Shown: positions 27,486-36,330, counted from the stretch's first letter. The stretch: DNA of 64,000 nt from Mogibacterium timidum ATCC 33093 (GCF_000525775.1 NZ_JALU01000016.1:124001-188000), one strand, 5' to 3'. The notes: a model not told the origin generated them from the sequence alone. Program-made: numbers and translations.

Positions 27486-28985
27486 ATGACGACTAAAGCG
27501 ACAAATTCTCCAAAGGGAGAAAATAAATCCACGCATAAGATTGGCTTTTTTGGCTTCTTTGCGATCACGGCATCGATGGTAATGACGGTATACGAATACC
27601 CGTCATTTGCAACATCAGGGTTTCAACTGGTGTTTTTTCTAATTGTTGGAGGCGTTCTCTGGTTTTTACCGGTAGCTCTATGCTCCGCAGAAATGGCAAC
27701 GGTGGAAGGCTGGGAATCCGGCGGTATTTATTCATGGGTGGGAAATACACTTGGCTCACGCTGGGGATTTTCGGCCTTGTTCTTTCAGTGGTTTCAGGTA
27801 ACAGTCGGATTCGTAACCATGGCATTTTTTATACTGGCGGCGCTTGCATATGTATTTAAGGTTGACGCTTTGTATAATAATCCGCTTGTAATGTTCTTCG
27901 GTGTGGCAATCATAGTTTGGGGACTTACGTTTACACAGCTTGGAGGAACAAAATATACTGAGCGCATTTCAAAGATCGGTTTTATCGGAGGAATCGTAAT
28001 TCCGGTGATCATCCTGCTTATCGGGTTGATCGTATATTTCAGAACCGGTGGAGTTCCCGAGATTACAATGAACTCAAAAACATTGATACCGGATTTTTCG
28101 AATGTTGATACGCTTGTGATCTTCGCATCGTTCATTCTCGCTTATATGGGGGTGGAGGCTTCCGCATCTCATGTTAATGAATTGAAAAATCCGACAAAAA
28201 CATATCCGAGTGTCATGATTGCACTGACGGTAATGACCATCGTACTTGACGCGCTGGGTGGGCTGGCTATAGCAACAACACTTCCTTCAAGGATCTTGGA
28301 GGGGAACTTGTCTTACGGTGTTATAGAGGCTTTTAAAGCCATCTTTATTACACATCTCGGTTCCCGGTTCAGCTGGCTTGTTTGGGTAGTGGCAGTATTG
28401 TTGGCACTGGGGGTATTAGCTGAAATTTCTTCATGGATCGTCGGGCCGTCAAGAGCACTTCTGGAAGCGGCTGATGATGGAATTATACCGCCGTCACTTG
28501 CAAAAACGAATAGACGAGGGGTTTCTGTAAAAATCGTTGTTATCCAGGCAATCATCGTAACGATATGGGATGCTGTTCTATGCGGATCCATAGCGCTTGC
28601 CGGCGGATCGGATTCTTCGGTCGGATATCTGACGGCAATCGGCCTTACTGTGGTGATTTATTTAGTAGGATATATACTGTTTTTCTTAGGTTATTTTGTT
28701 CTGGTATTAAAGAAGCAAAACTTGAAGCGTGAATTTCATGTGCCGGGAGGACAGGCGTTCAAGCTTACCGTTGCGGCAGTCGGTATGTTGATGACAATCG
28801 CCACTCTTATAATTTCGTTTTTTCCGTCATCCAAACTGACGTCTGCAGATAACAGAATCTATCAGATCATCCTTGTGATATGCTTTGCTGTTTCCGTAAC
28901 GATTCCTCTGGTTGTTTATGCGAACCGGCACAGATGGGATTCAAAATCCGACAAAGATGTGAAAGCAAATACGAAGAAAAGTTAA
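27486..28985 (+). CDS. gadC: Glutamate:GABA antiporter (APC superfamily)
   Basis: About 499 residues with twelve hydrophobic segments and the GadC-type opening ITASMVMTVYEYPSFATSGFQLVFFLIVGGVLWFLPVALCSAEMA. It exchanges external glutamate for internal GABA, so that GadB decarboxylation removes one proton per cycle. The N-terminal leader is short and hydrophilic; the C-terminal tail is charged (about 25 residues), the part that acts as a pH plug in E. coli GadC. GAAGGGA lies before the ATG at 27486; a longer frame from 27438 lacks a site. A hairpin separates it from gadB. Confidence 0.93.
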   Translation: MTTKATNSPKGENKSTHKIGFFGFFAITASMVMTVYEYPSFATSGFQLVFFLIVGGVLWFLPVALCSAEMATVEGWESGGIYSWVGNTLGSRWGFSALFFQWFQVTVGFVTMAFFILAALAYVFKVDALYNNPLVMFFGVAIIVWGLTFTQLGGTKYTERISKIGFIGGIVIPVIILLIGLIVYFRTGGVPEITMNSKTLIPDFSNVDTLVIFASFILAYMGVEASASHVNELKNPTKTYPSVMIALTVMTIVLDALGGLAIATTLPSRILEGNLSYGVIEAFKAIFITHLGSRFSWLVWVVAVLLALGVLAEISSWIVGPSRALLEAADDGIIPPSLAKTNRRGVSVKIVVIQAIIVTIWDAVLCGSIALAGGSDSSVGYLTAIGLTVVIYLVGYILFFLGYFVLVLKKQNLKREFHVPGGQAFKLTVAAVGMLMTIATLIISFFPSSKLTSADNRIYQIILVICFAVSVTIPLVVYANRHRWDSKSDKDVKANTKKS

Positions 28986-29024
28986 ATAGTGATAGTTTTA
29001 AGTGCCAGACGGACTTAATGAACT

Positions 29025-29043
29025 GGGAGCAAAGCTTGCTCCC
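29025..29043 (+). other. Intergenic hairpin between gadC and gadB
   Basis: Perfect 8-bp stem GGGAGCAA/TTGCTCCC with a 3-nt loop in the 99-nt gap, without a T-run. It may lower read-through or protect one part of the message, setting the transporter to enzyme ratio. Confidence 0.5.
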
Positions 29044-29084
29044 GGCTGTAATAGTTAAAATTTTATTACGTAAAGGAGCTGAGT

Positions 29085-30551
29085 ATGGACAGGAAATCAT
29101 CAACAACAAACAGGAAGAGCGCGGTCAGAGTAAACGACGCATTAGCCGCACTTAATGCCGAAACACAGTATCTTACACCGATTTTCGGAACCGCAGCCAG
29201 CGGTGCTTCAATGCCGAATAAAAGGATAAACAAAGATCCGGTTGAACCTCAAGTGGCACTGGAAATGATACGGGAATACTTAAAGGTCGAGGGGAATGCC
29301 ACGCAAAACCTCGCAACCTTCTGTCAGACATATATGGAGCCGGCCGCAGCACAGTTAATGGCAGAGAATTTTGAGAAAAATGCAATTGATAAAGATGAAT
29401 ACCCGATGACAGCAGACCTTGAAAATCGCTGTGTGGATATAATCGGAGATTTATGGCATGCTGATTCGAAAGAAGAACCTATGGGCACATCTACCGTAGG
29501 TTCATCTGAGGCCTGCATGCTCGGCGGACTGGCAATGCTGTTCAGGTGGAAAAAGCTGGCTGATCAGTCAGGACTTGACCGATATGGGAGGAGACCGAAT
29601 CTCGTGATCTCGTCGGGATACCAGGTATGCTGGGAGAAATTTTGCCGATACTGGGATATCGAAATGAGAACGGTACCGCTTGATATGGAGCATTTATCAC
29701 TTAACATGGATACTGTTATGGAGTATGTCGATGATTATACGATAGGAATAGTGGCAATACTGGGCATAACATATACCGGAAAGTACGATGACGTTCATAC
29801 ATTGGATAGACTGGTGGAATTGTACAATGCTGATCATGCTGCTCTACCTATTCGAATTCATGTAGACGGAGCGTCCGGAGGTATGGTTGCACCATTCGTC
29901 GAACCGGAATTGGAATGGGACTTCAGATTAAAAAATGTATGGTCCATAAGCACATCCGGACATAAATACGGCTTGGTTTACCCGGGGGTAGGATGGGTGA
30001 TATGGCGTGGTAAAAAAGCATTGCCCGAAGAACTGATCTTCTGGGTGAGCTATCTTGGCGGAGAAGAGGCGACGATGGCTATTAATTTTTCGCGCAGTGC
30101 ATCCCAGATTGTCGGACAGTATTACATGCTTATGCGTAACGGGTTTTATGGATATAAGGAGATTCATCAGCGTACGATTGATGTGGCTCGATATATGGCT
30201 GCAGAGATCAGAAAGCTTGGAATGTTTGATATGCTTGAGGAGGCAAAGCAAATACCAATTGTCTGCTGGAGGCTGAAAGATAATGCAAATGTTCAGTGGA
30301 CGCTATATGATCTGGAGGATCGTATGCGTATGCATGGATGGATGATTCCCGCGTATCCGATGCCCGAAAATATGCAGGATATCGATGTACAGCGTCTTGT
30401 CCTTCGCCAGGATTTCGGAATGCCGCTGGCGATTCTTTGCATCAACGAGATGAAAAAACAGATTGAAATATTAAATGGTGCACGTGTTGTCCTTCAAGAC
30501 AGGGAAGAGAGTGATAAGCCGGGGAAAGGGTTTGATCACAGCGGAAGGTGA
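29085..30551 (+). CDS. gadB: Glutamate decarboxylase
   Basis: A 488-residue PLP enzyme that converts glutamate to GABA and CO2, consuming a proton. Landmarks: TPIFGTAASGASMPNKRI N-terminal segment, the substrate-side SSEACMLGGLAMLFRWK, the cofactor segment RIHVDGASGGMVAPF and the Schiff-base lysine in SISTSGHKYG (about Lys294). Length is close to E. coli GadB (466) with a longer, Glu/Lys-rich tail. AAAGGAG precedes the ATG. With gadC it forms an acid-resistance pair. Confidence 0.96.
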   Translation: MDRKSSTTNRKSAVRVNDALAALNAETQYLTPIFGTAASGASMPNKRINKDPVEPQVALEMIREYLKVEGNATQNLATFCQTYMEPAAAQLMAENFEKNAIDKDEYPMTADLENRCVDIIGDLWHADSKEEPMGTSTVGSSEACMLGGLAMLFRWKKLADQSGLDRYGRRPNLVISSGYQVCWEKFCRYWDIEMRTVPLDMEHLSLNMDTVMEYVDDYTIGIVAILGITYTGKYDDVHTLDRLVELYNADHAALPIRIHVDGASGGMVAPFVEPELEWDFRLKNVWSISTSGHKYGLVYPGVGWVIWRGKKALPEELIFWVSYLGGEEATMAINFSRSASQIVGQYYMLMRNGFYGYKEIHQRTIDVARYMAAEIRKLGMFDMLEEAKQIPIVCWRLKDNANVQWTLYDLEDRMRMHGWMIPAYPMPENMQDIDVQRLVLRQDFGMPLAILCINEMKKQIEILNGARVVLQDREESDKPGKGFDHSGR

Positions 30552-30995
30552 TTGTAATATAATAAGAATTTTTCGGCCGGGATGAGGTCGACGCAGTCGT
30601 TGCTGCACACTGTTTGACTACTGATATGTTAAAGTATACGATACGCCATCAATGTGTACATGAACTTTGAAATACCCTGTAATGAGCTGCTGTTAATGCC
30701 GATGATAAACCGGCTATAGAAATAGAATATACGTGCGACTTTAGAAAGAAATCGGTGAGTGAAGCATTTATTCACTCACCGATTTCAAGCGCACATATTA
30801 GACAATCATTACTTAACCGAGCCGCGGATATCCGTCTGACTGAGACTCGATAGGCGGAGCTTGAAGAGGCTCTCATCGGATAAATATTGTCCTATATTGA
30901 TGTATAGCAGCTGTCTGATTGTGACGACCTCCTCATTCTCACCGGATAAATATTGTCCTATATTGATCCGATGTTTGGTTTTACAATCAGCGATT
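30552..30995. other. Gene-poor gap with a minus-strand coding remnant and 25-bp direct repeat
   Basis: No intact gene is present. On the minus strand a 63-codon frame is open from 31000 down to a TAA at 30809-30811, reading INIGQYLSD, EEVVTIRQLLY and LFKLRLSSLSQTDIRGSVK; it has no start codon and looks like the end of a lost gene. A perfect 25-bp direct repeat (30877-30901 and 30943-30967) lies inside it, 66 bp apart, so both copies read the same (INIGQYLS). Confidence 0.5.
30748..30786 (-). terminator. Strong hairpin, probable minus-strand terminator
   Basis: Perfect 16-bp stem GAAATCGGTGAGTGAA/TTCACTCACCGATTTC with a 7-nt loop. T-rich sequence follows only on the minus strand, so it best serves transcripts coming from the FMN-binding surface gene. 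Confidence 0.7.
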
Positions 30996-32690
30996 TTATT
31001 TTATAGCATTCTTTATTTTTCTCCGGATCACCGAGAGAGCAGTCGCAATCGCTACTGATAGAAGAGCGCTCCAGAACATGGTGAGTGTTGTATCGCCGGT
31101 TCCCGGTGCATGGATTTTCTTTGCCGTTTTCTGAGAATTATCGGGTTTTGTTTTTGTTTGATCGTTCTCCTGATTCCTCGTCGTATGTTTCTCCTTCCAT
31201 TGTGCAGTGAAGGTATGATCTCCCGTGACTCGATAAGAATCCCCTGGATTATACCTTGATCCCTTCCAATAATCGAATGTGTAGCCATCACGAACAGGTG
31301 CCTTAGGCAATCTGATTATCGAACCCTCGGCCGCTCTGAGCCTTATAATCCCCATATTGCCCTCAAGCTTTCCGCCGTTCAGATCATAAGTGATTGTACG
31401 GATCGGAGCCTGCCTGACAGACAGATAGTAAGGGATTGCAAATCCAAACCCTGTATCCTGTGCATTATTGTACTTAAATGTTACGAGTATACGTGCATTA
31501 TATTCCGCCTTTGACGGAGTTCCGGTCACCGTGATGGTGGCATGATTGTTTTCGGTTTTATTTTTACCGATATTCAAGCCTTCAATGCTTGTTTCAACTC
31601 TGAAGGTATCCAGTGCTGCAGTCTGACTGCCCTTATTCAGCGTAACAGGAAGACTGAAGTTGTGATTATAGTACCTGCCGGCTGTCGCCTGCCGCAGAAT
31701 ATTTGATGGTATGTTCAGGCCAATTCCGCCGGATGGATCGGTTAAGGTAACGTTTTTGAATACAATGTTAGCGGTTTTATAGTCAATTGAGCCCATTACA
31801 GTGCAATTTTCGAGAACAACCTCTGCTCCGTCCTCCACACTCAGTTGATTTTTTAAAATGCAGTTTTTAAAGTGAACCTTTGCTCCGTTCTTCACATGAA
31901 GATCCACAGAACCGAATGTATTGTCCTTGCCGAAAGTGAAGTTTTCAACGGTGGTTTTCGTCCCGCTCCGGAAAATGAGGCCATGATTGCCGGATTTATA
32001 CCGATATGGTGTAATTTCGGTGCCGCCCGGACGAGATGCGTCCCCGCTCATTCTTTGCAAAGCCTTAGGTATGGAGAAATTCGGGTCACCGGCGTTTGAA
32101 GAACCGATGAAGATGGTTTCGATTTTAAATTCCCAGCTTGAAGCCGATTCCATCGCCGCTTTATTGTTCATATATATACTTTGCAGATGATTTCCGGAAG
32201 TGATGACAAAGTTATCATTTTGTGCCGGAGGATTAGGATCACTGCCTCCGCCTTGTGCTTTCGGAGCGGCAGCGAGCGCAGCCTTGCCGGAATCCCGGGC
32301 TGCATTGGAGGACAGAGTAGCGTGACTGACTGAATCGACAGCCGCAACCGAATCCTGAGAAGCAGGTTTGCCGAGCAGGGCTTTTTCGAAGTGATCTCCG
32401 GCTCGCTTCATATATCTCTGATTTCGTTTATTTGTCATGTCGGCATTGACATTGAAAGCTGCAATTTTTCCGTCCTTAACGGTGATGGTGATTAAAGGAT
32501 TGTAATTAAAACGCTTTACCTTTGCCGCGTTGCTGCTATAGGTTCCGTCGGCGGCAATTTCACTGCCTGTCACCGCTGAAACTCCTGTCAGTGGCAGTAT
32601 GATGACGGCACAAAGAATTAGTATAGAAAAAAGAGAGAGTTTTTTTGCTTTCCTGTGAAACAACAAGTGATCACGCACATTTATTTTCAT
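30996..32690 (-). CDS. Surface protein with FMN-binding, beta-helix and InlB-type domains
   Basis: A 564-residue protein. A membrane/signal segment (about 18-40) is followed by an FMN-binding domain (about 45-140) with VDSVSHATLSSNA, where Thr125 fits the residue that ApbE flavin transferases modify (usual motif D/S-G-A-T; here His replaces Gly). Next come a beta-helix-like region (about 155-340; FKNCILKN, LENCTVMG), a domain containing VTGTPSKAEYNARILVTF, an InlB-type repeat (about 430-500; TITYDLNGG...FTAQW), and an anchor with APGTGD in place of LPXTG, a hydrophobic helix and RRKIKNAIK. AAGGAG lies about 10 nt before the ATG. Confidence 0.88.
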   Translation of the reverse strand: MKINVRDHLLFHRKAKKLSLFSILILCAVIILPLTGVSAVTGSEIAADGTYSSNAAKVKRFNYNPLITITVKDGKIAAFNVNADMTNKRNQRYMKRAGDHFEKALLGKPASQDSVAAVDSVSHATLSSNAARDSGKAALAAAPKAQGGGSDPNPPAQNDNFVITSGNHLQSIYMNNKAAMESASSWEFKIETIFIGSSNAGDPNFSIPKALQRMSGDASRPGGTEITPYRYKSGNHGLIFRSGTKTTVENFTFGKDNTFGSVDLHVKNGAKVHFKNCILKNQLSVEDGAEVVLENCTVMGSIDYKTANIVFKNVTLTDPSGGIGLNIPSNILRQATAGRYYNHNFSLPVTLNKGSQTAALDTFRVETSIEGLNIGKNKTENNHATITVTGTPSKAEYNARILVTFKYNNAQDTGFGFAIPYYLSVRQAPIRTITYDLNGGKLEGNMGIIRLRAAEGSIIRLPKAPVRDGYTFDYWKGSRYNPGDSYRVTGDHTFTAQWKEKHTTRNQENDQTKTKPDNSQKTAKKIHAPGTGDTTLTMFWSALLSVAIATALSVIRRKIKNAIK

Positions 32691-32728
32691 TTGACAAATA
32701 CTCCTTGCTGATATAGTAAAAAGAGGAT

Positions 32729-32756
32729 AACAGTTAGTTAGTCTTATCTAACTGTT
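32729..32756 (-). promoter_or_regulatory. Palindrome upstream of the FMN-binding surface gene
   Basis: AACAGTTAG (32729-32737) and CTAACTGTT (32748-32756) form a perfect 9-bp inverted repeat with a 10-nt spacer, 39-66 nt before the start codon. Its AGTTAG/CTAACT half-sites are shared with the palindrome at 34364-34401 before the paralogous surface gene. It probably binds a TetR-like repressor. Confidence 0.7.
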
Positions 32757-32847
32757 TGTTTGAATTATATCCATCATTCAGCAGTATGTCAATAACGTTA
32801 CAAATAAGTACATTTCAAACAGATCAACGTATTCAAAGAAAACTTGA

Positions 32848-33030
32848 ATTAGAGGAATTCCCGCAGATCCTGTTCATTATGGAGGAGTGACATATGAGAT
32901 AGGACAGGCTAACAATGCGTTGATTTACCCGGGACTTGGATTAGGCAGTATTGCTGTCAATTCCAAGCTTGTAACGGATGAAATGATATCGGCATACCGG
33001 CCTCTCGTTGAAGCTTTTGCACCGTGTTAG
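32848..33030 (+). pseudogene. Malolactic/malic enzyme fragment
   Basis: The plus-strand frame reads [20 protein letters not shown], then [26 protein letters not shown], the C-terminal NAD-binding part of malolactic enzymes and NAD-malic enzymes. Only about 60 codons remain. There is a stop just upstream (32845-32847), no start, and the end is altered ([11 protein letters not shown] in place of the AAHSL type). It ends inside the 3' end of the convergent esterase gene. Malolactic conversion is another acid-resistance route, so this remnant near gadCB is of interest. Confidence 0.8.
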
Positions 33031-33968
33031 GCGTTTTCCCATTTCAGCTCTGAATCCTGTCTTATAATGCTGTAAATTTTGCTTCTGACATGCCTTGATT
33101 CAGGCAGAAAGCCTGCTGCTGCCCATGTGTGCATCATTCCCTCGCCGATATAAGCTCTCATCACAACATTTTCAGACGCAGCCTTTTGCTTTGCTTCGTC
33201 AAGCTCTGCCAGCAGCACCTCATGTGAGCCGAAGATTACATATATATCAGGGAGCCCTTTCCAAGAGAAATCTACATTGGATTTCATATATTCCGCTCCT
33301 GTAAAATTTACAATATCCATAGCCTTATTTTCAGAGATGTAATCGACAGGTACTACACAATCCAGTTTGTCGAGCTGTGCCATCCTTTCCTTCTGCTTCT
33401 CTGTGGGGGGAATTCGAAAGGCGGGAGAATGCAGTATAAGCTTATCCGGCATAGGGAGATTGAGGTTTTTATCGACGATATGAATACATATATTCTGAGC
33501 CAGGGAAGCTCCGCTCGAGAGACCGAAAAAGGTGATATCTGTCGGCTTAAAGGCTCTTAAAGCCTCTATGTATACGTTAACTCCCGCTTCTACAATTTCC
33601 AAGGCCGAAGCTTTTGGAAATAAAGGATACCACACCAGCCATACATCAGCATTCGTTTCATTTGCCATCTCCTGAGCGAACTCAAAATCACCTGCATTTC
33701 CCGGCATAAAATATCCGCCGCCAAAAAAGTACAGAACAACGCCGTTTGCGAGACTACCCTCCGGACTGATTGCGTAGTATACAGTACCGTTTGCTTCTCT
33801 CTCTTCAAAATTATATTTCCTATGAAGCTTTTTAAGCGGTAGCACAGACTGCTGTCTTTTCAACTGCTTTTCAAAAAACTTTTCCGGTTCCGTTGCAGCG
33901 TTTTTCATCATCGGCTTTACAAAATGTCTGAACATAAATTCAGTTAACCTGTATCTTATACTAATCAT
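33027..33968 (-). CDS. Alpha/beta hydrolase (acetyl-esterase/HSL-like)
   Basis: A 313-residue alpha/beta hydrolase of the hormone-sensitive-lipase/Aes type. An [10 protein letters not shown] stretch replaces the usual HGGG oxyanion motif (His to Phe). The nucleophile elbow is GLSSGAS and the catalytic His is in GMMHTWA. In the acid position the sequence reads [10 protein letters not shown], with Glu where Asp is usual. These changes leave activity uncertain. It would hydrolyse short acyl esters in the cytoplasm. No strong ribosome site was seen before the ATG at 33968. Downstream it runs into the malolactic-enzyme remnant. Confidence 0.82.
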   Translation of the reverse strand: MISIRYRLTEFMFRHFVKPMMKNAATEPEKFFEKQLKRQQSVLPLKKLHRKYNFEEREANGTVYYAISPEGSLANGVVLYFFGGGYFMPGNAGDFEFAQEMANETNADVWLVWYPLFPKASALEIVEAGVNVYIEALRAFKPTDITFFGLSSGASLAQNICIHIVDKNLNLPMPDKLILHSPAFRIPPTEKQKERMAQLDKLDCVVPVDYISENKAMDIVNFTGAEYMKSNVDFSWKGLPDIYVIFGSHEVLLAELDEAKQKAASENVVMRAYIGEGMMHTWAAAGFLPESRHVRSKIYSIIRQDSELKWENA

Positions 33969-34334
33969 AGTTCCTTATCTCCACCAAAAAATTATATTTA
34001 TATAGTTAGTATACCTTAACCTCGTCTTTTTATCTATTGCAATTATGAGGATTTTATTTGATATCCGCTCTGTACATGTGGACGGACAACTTCTAATAAG
34101 CATAGCAGACTGAATTTGAAGGAGTGTCAGGAGTTTTTAATGTTCAATGCGTCTTATATTGCATCAACACGTAAATGTACGGGTCAACGAGTTCAAACAC
34201 CACATACCGAATAGTGATAGAAAACCTGACGGCATCTTTCTGACTACCGTAGCGGAGATTAGTAAGCTTTAATAGTGACTACCGATAGTTAGCGAGTAAT
34301 AGTAAAAAATTGTGCTATTTGTGTTATTACAATA
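33969..34334. other. Gene-poor gap between esterase and surface gene
   Basis: AT-rich with no recognised gene. A 24-codon frame at 34140-34214 on the plus strand has a GGAG site 6 nt before its ATG but resembles nothing known; it may be a leader peptide or chance. GACTACCGtAG and GACTACCGATAG repeats occur at about 34240 and 34278. Confidence 0.35.
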
Positions 34335-34401
34335 TTGAATTCTTAAAATTCATATGTTAGACTACCAGATGAGTTAGTTAATACGAACTAACTGATCTGG
34401 T
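34335..34401 (+). promoter_or_regulatory. Promoter and 16-bp palindrome before the surface gene
   Basis: TTGAAT (34335-34340), 17 nt, TAGACT (34358-34363) is a plausible promoter. Directly after it ACCAGATGAGTTAGTT (34364-34379) and AACTAACTGATCTGGT (34386-34401) form a 16-bp inverted repeat with one mismatch and a 6-nt spacer. It covers the expected transcription start and shares AGTTAG half-sites with the palindrome at 32729-32756. Confidence 0.75.
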
Positions 34402-34506
34402 GAATATGTAAGTCGTATTCTATTGAGATAGTATGTGCCGATTTCAGATAAATCAGTGATAGATTATCTGAAAGCACAGCAGGCTCTCTATATGAAAGGG
34501 AAAATA

Positions 34507-36165
34507 ATGAGCTATATAAGGAGAAAAGGAGCCGTATTTGTATTATTGCTGGTTTTCAGCATTGTATTTTGCGGAATACATCCTGTCTCTGCCGAAAGCA
34601 GGACGCAGGATGTATATAAGCCTTACGATGTTTCCGTACAGTCCGGAAGCGCAGCGTACGGATTTACCGACGGCGATAAGTGGGGTGCGGTATATGAGAA
34701 GATTACGGGAGAAGCCGGAACGAAGAAGATATCGATATGGTATTCTGCCGACGGTGTTCATTATTACTTGGTTGAAACGAGTAAAGAATATAAATCCGGC
34801 ATCGGATATGTCTACACGTTTAAGGCTAACGGAGAGGTTCTGTACGAAGGTCAAAACGGTAAGATGGACGCAGCTATGATTGCCAAGCTGTATGATGCCA
34901 AACTGACTAAAACTATCTATAGCGGAAAAGAAACAGTCAACGGCAAGACCTTTGACGGACCGGTAGAGGTTGAAGCAGGTGCAAATATCAATTTTGTGAA
35001 CTGCAAGTTTGATTCGAGCAATTCGGGATTGACTACATTTGGTACGTCAAACGTTTCGAACAGCGAATTTACAGATTGTACTGCTGTGAACAAAGGTAAC
35101 GGTGTGACATACATATCCGATACATCCTTCGGACATGTTGCAAGCTCCTCAAATATGTATGGGAGCACATCCTCTGTGGTAGGAGTCAAGCTGAAGAGCA
35201 ACCGTCTTTCGGACGCTGTAAAGGGCAAGCCCTATAGTGAATCGCTGATTTTTCCGGATTTTCCATACACATACTATCCAGGTTCTTTCGGGCAAAAAAC
35301 CACAGTGCAGCTGCATTACGACAGGATTGGTGTTATAGGAACACTTCCCGATGGGCTTTCTGCGGAAGCTGCAAAGCATGATGAAACTGCGAAGCGGACG
35401 GTCGTAGATATAAAAGGGACACCTTCAAAGGAAGGAACTGATCAAAGGTTCAGTGTTCGTTTCCAGGAAGACCTTTCAAAGTTGGATATAACTGTACCGA
35501 TGCTTATAAATGTCAACACATATAGCTTGGAGTACAGAGTGATAGGTGATTCGCCTGCAGGATTCACTGTTCCGAATAAAGTAACAGGGTTGGGACATGA
35601 AGAGGTCGTTAACCTGAACAAGGCACCAAAAAGAATCGTTGCACCCAAAAACGGGGAGAACGGCGTATGGGAGTTTACCGGCTGGTCTACAGACAAGGAT
35701 AATCTCGACACAAGCATAGTCGAATCTGTCAAAGTGACAAAAGATGAGATTGTGTATGGTAAGTGGAAATTTACTCCTATGAAAAAGCTTCACGTAACTA
35801 AGAAGTGGGAAGGAAAGAAACAACGGGAGGCTTATTTCCTTGTTGAAAAAATACTGAACGGTAAGACTGAAGTAATTAATCAGAAGGATGGCAACGGCAG
35901 CTACATACCTTACAAGATAGTTACCGGCAGCTACATACCTTACAAGATAGTTACCGGCAGTCCTAAGGTAGTCGAGGTTGAGAATGAAAACGGTGCAAGC
36001 TATAGGATTATCGAAACTGACAATAAGGGCGTTAAAGTCAAGGATAAAGAGATTACCCTTAATGGTACTAAATATGCTGTAAGCTATAAGCTCTATAAGG
36101 GCGGGGAGTTCGAGATTACAAATAGAGAAATCGTCAATCAAAATGGGGGGGTTACCGCACAATAA
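34507..36165 (+). CDS. Surface protein; sortase anchor out of frame after a G7 tract
   Basis: In the present frame, 552 residues: signal peptide (1-29, ending VSAES), a beta-helix-like region (about 140-240; FVNCKFDSSN), a domain with VDIKGTPSKEGTDQRFSV, an InlB-type repeat (about 345-425), and a Cna-B-like domain (about 430-545; KLHVTKKWEGKKQ). The frame stops at 36165 just after seven Gs (36145-36151). With six Gs it would read on to 36283 and gain SPKTGD, a hydrophobic helix and KRRK, a full sortase anchor. The architecture parallels the protein at 30996-32690. AAAGGGA precedes the ATG at 34507; upstream in-frame starts (34435, 34492) lack sites and would lengthen the signal peptide. Confidence 0.85.
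   Translation: MSYIRRKGAVFVLLLVFSIVFCGIHPVSAESRTQDVYKPYDVSVQSGSAAYGFTDGDKWGAVYEKITGEAGTKKISIWYSADGVHYYLVETSKEYKSGIGYVYTFKANGEVLYEGQNGKMDAAMIAKLYDAKLTKTIYSGKETVNGKTFDGPVEVEAGANINFVNCKFDSSNSGLTTFGTSNVSNSEFTDCTAVNKGNGVTYISDTSFGHVASSSNMYGSTSSVVGVKLKSNRLSDAVKGKPYSESLIFPDFPYTYYPGSFGQKTTVQLHYDRIGVIGTLPDGLSAEAAKHDETAKRTVVDIKGTPSKEGTDQRFSVRFQEDLSKLDITVPMLINVNTYSLEYRVIGDSPAGFTVPNKVTGLGHEEVVNLNKAPKRIVAPKNGENGVWEFTGWSTDKDNLDTSIVESVKVTKDEIVYGKWKFTPMKKLHVTKKWEGKKQREAYFLVEKILNGKTEVINQKDGNGSYIPYKIVTGSYIPYKIVTGSPKVVEVENENGASYRIIETDNKGVKVKDKEITLNGTKYAVSYKLYKGGEFEITNREIVNQNGGVTAQ
35896..35960 (+). repeat. Perfect 30-bp in-frame tandem duplication
   Basis: Two identical 30-bp units (35896-35925, 35926-35955), plus five bases of a third, encode GSYIPYKIVT twice in the Cna-B-like domain. 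Perfect identity means the duplication is recent, and unit number may vary between strains. Confidence 0.9.
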
Positions 36166-36295
36166 ATCAACGAACAAAACATCACCAAAAACAGGAGACG
36201 GTAATGTCGGCGGAGGATATTTGTTCCTCCTATGCAGTGCTTCTGTAATTCTCGGGCTGGTCAAAAGACGTAAAATGAACTGAGCTTAAAAAATT

Positions 36296-36330
36296 GAGGA
36301 AACCGATCGAATGTCGGTTTCCTCGATTTT
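36296..36330. terminator. Rho-independent terminator
   Basis: 11-bp stem GAGGAAACCGA/TCGGTTTCCTC with a 7-nt loop and T/A-rich flanks on both sides. It can end both the surface gene and the convergent aldolase-type gene. Confidence 0.8.

Noticed and set aside
30877-30967. CRISPR-like array
   Set aside because: Only two copies of a 25-bp sequence with one 41-bp gap and no cas genes; explained as a direct repeat.
30861-31058. 65-codon plus-strand frame containing a repeated DKYCPIL segment
   Set aside because: The repeat comes from the 25-bp direct repeat and the frame has no ribosome site; the minus-strand frame looks more protein-like.
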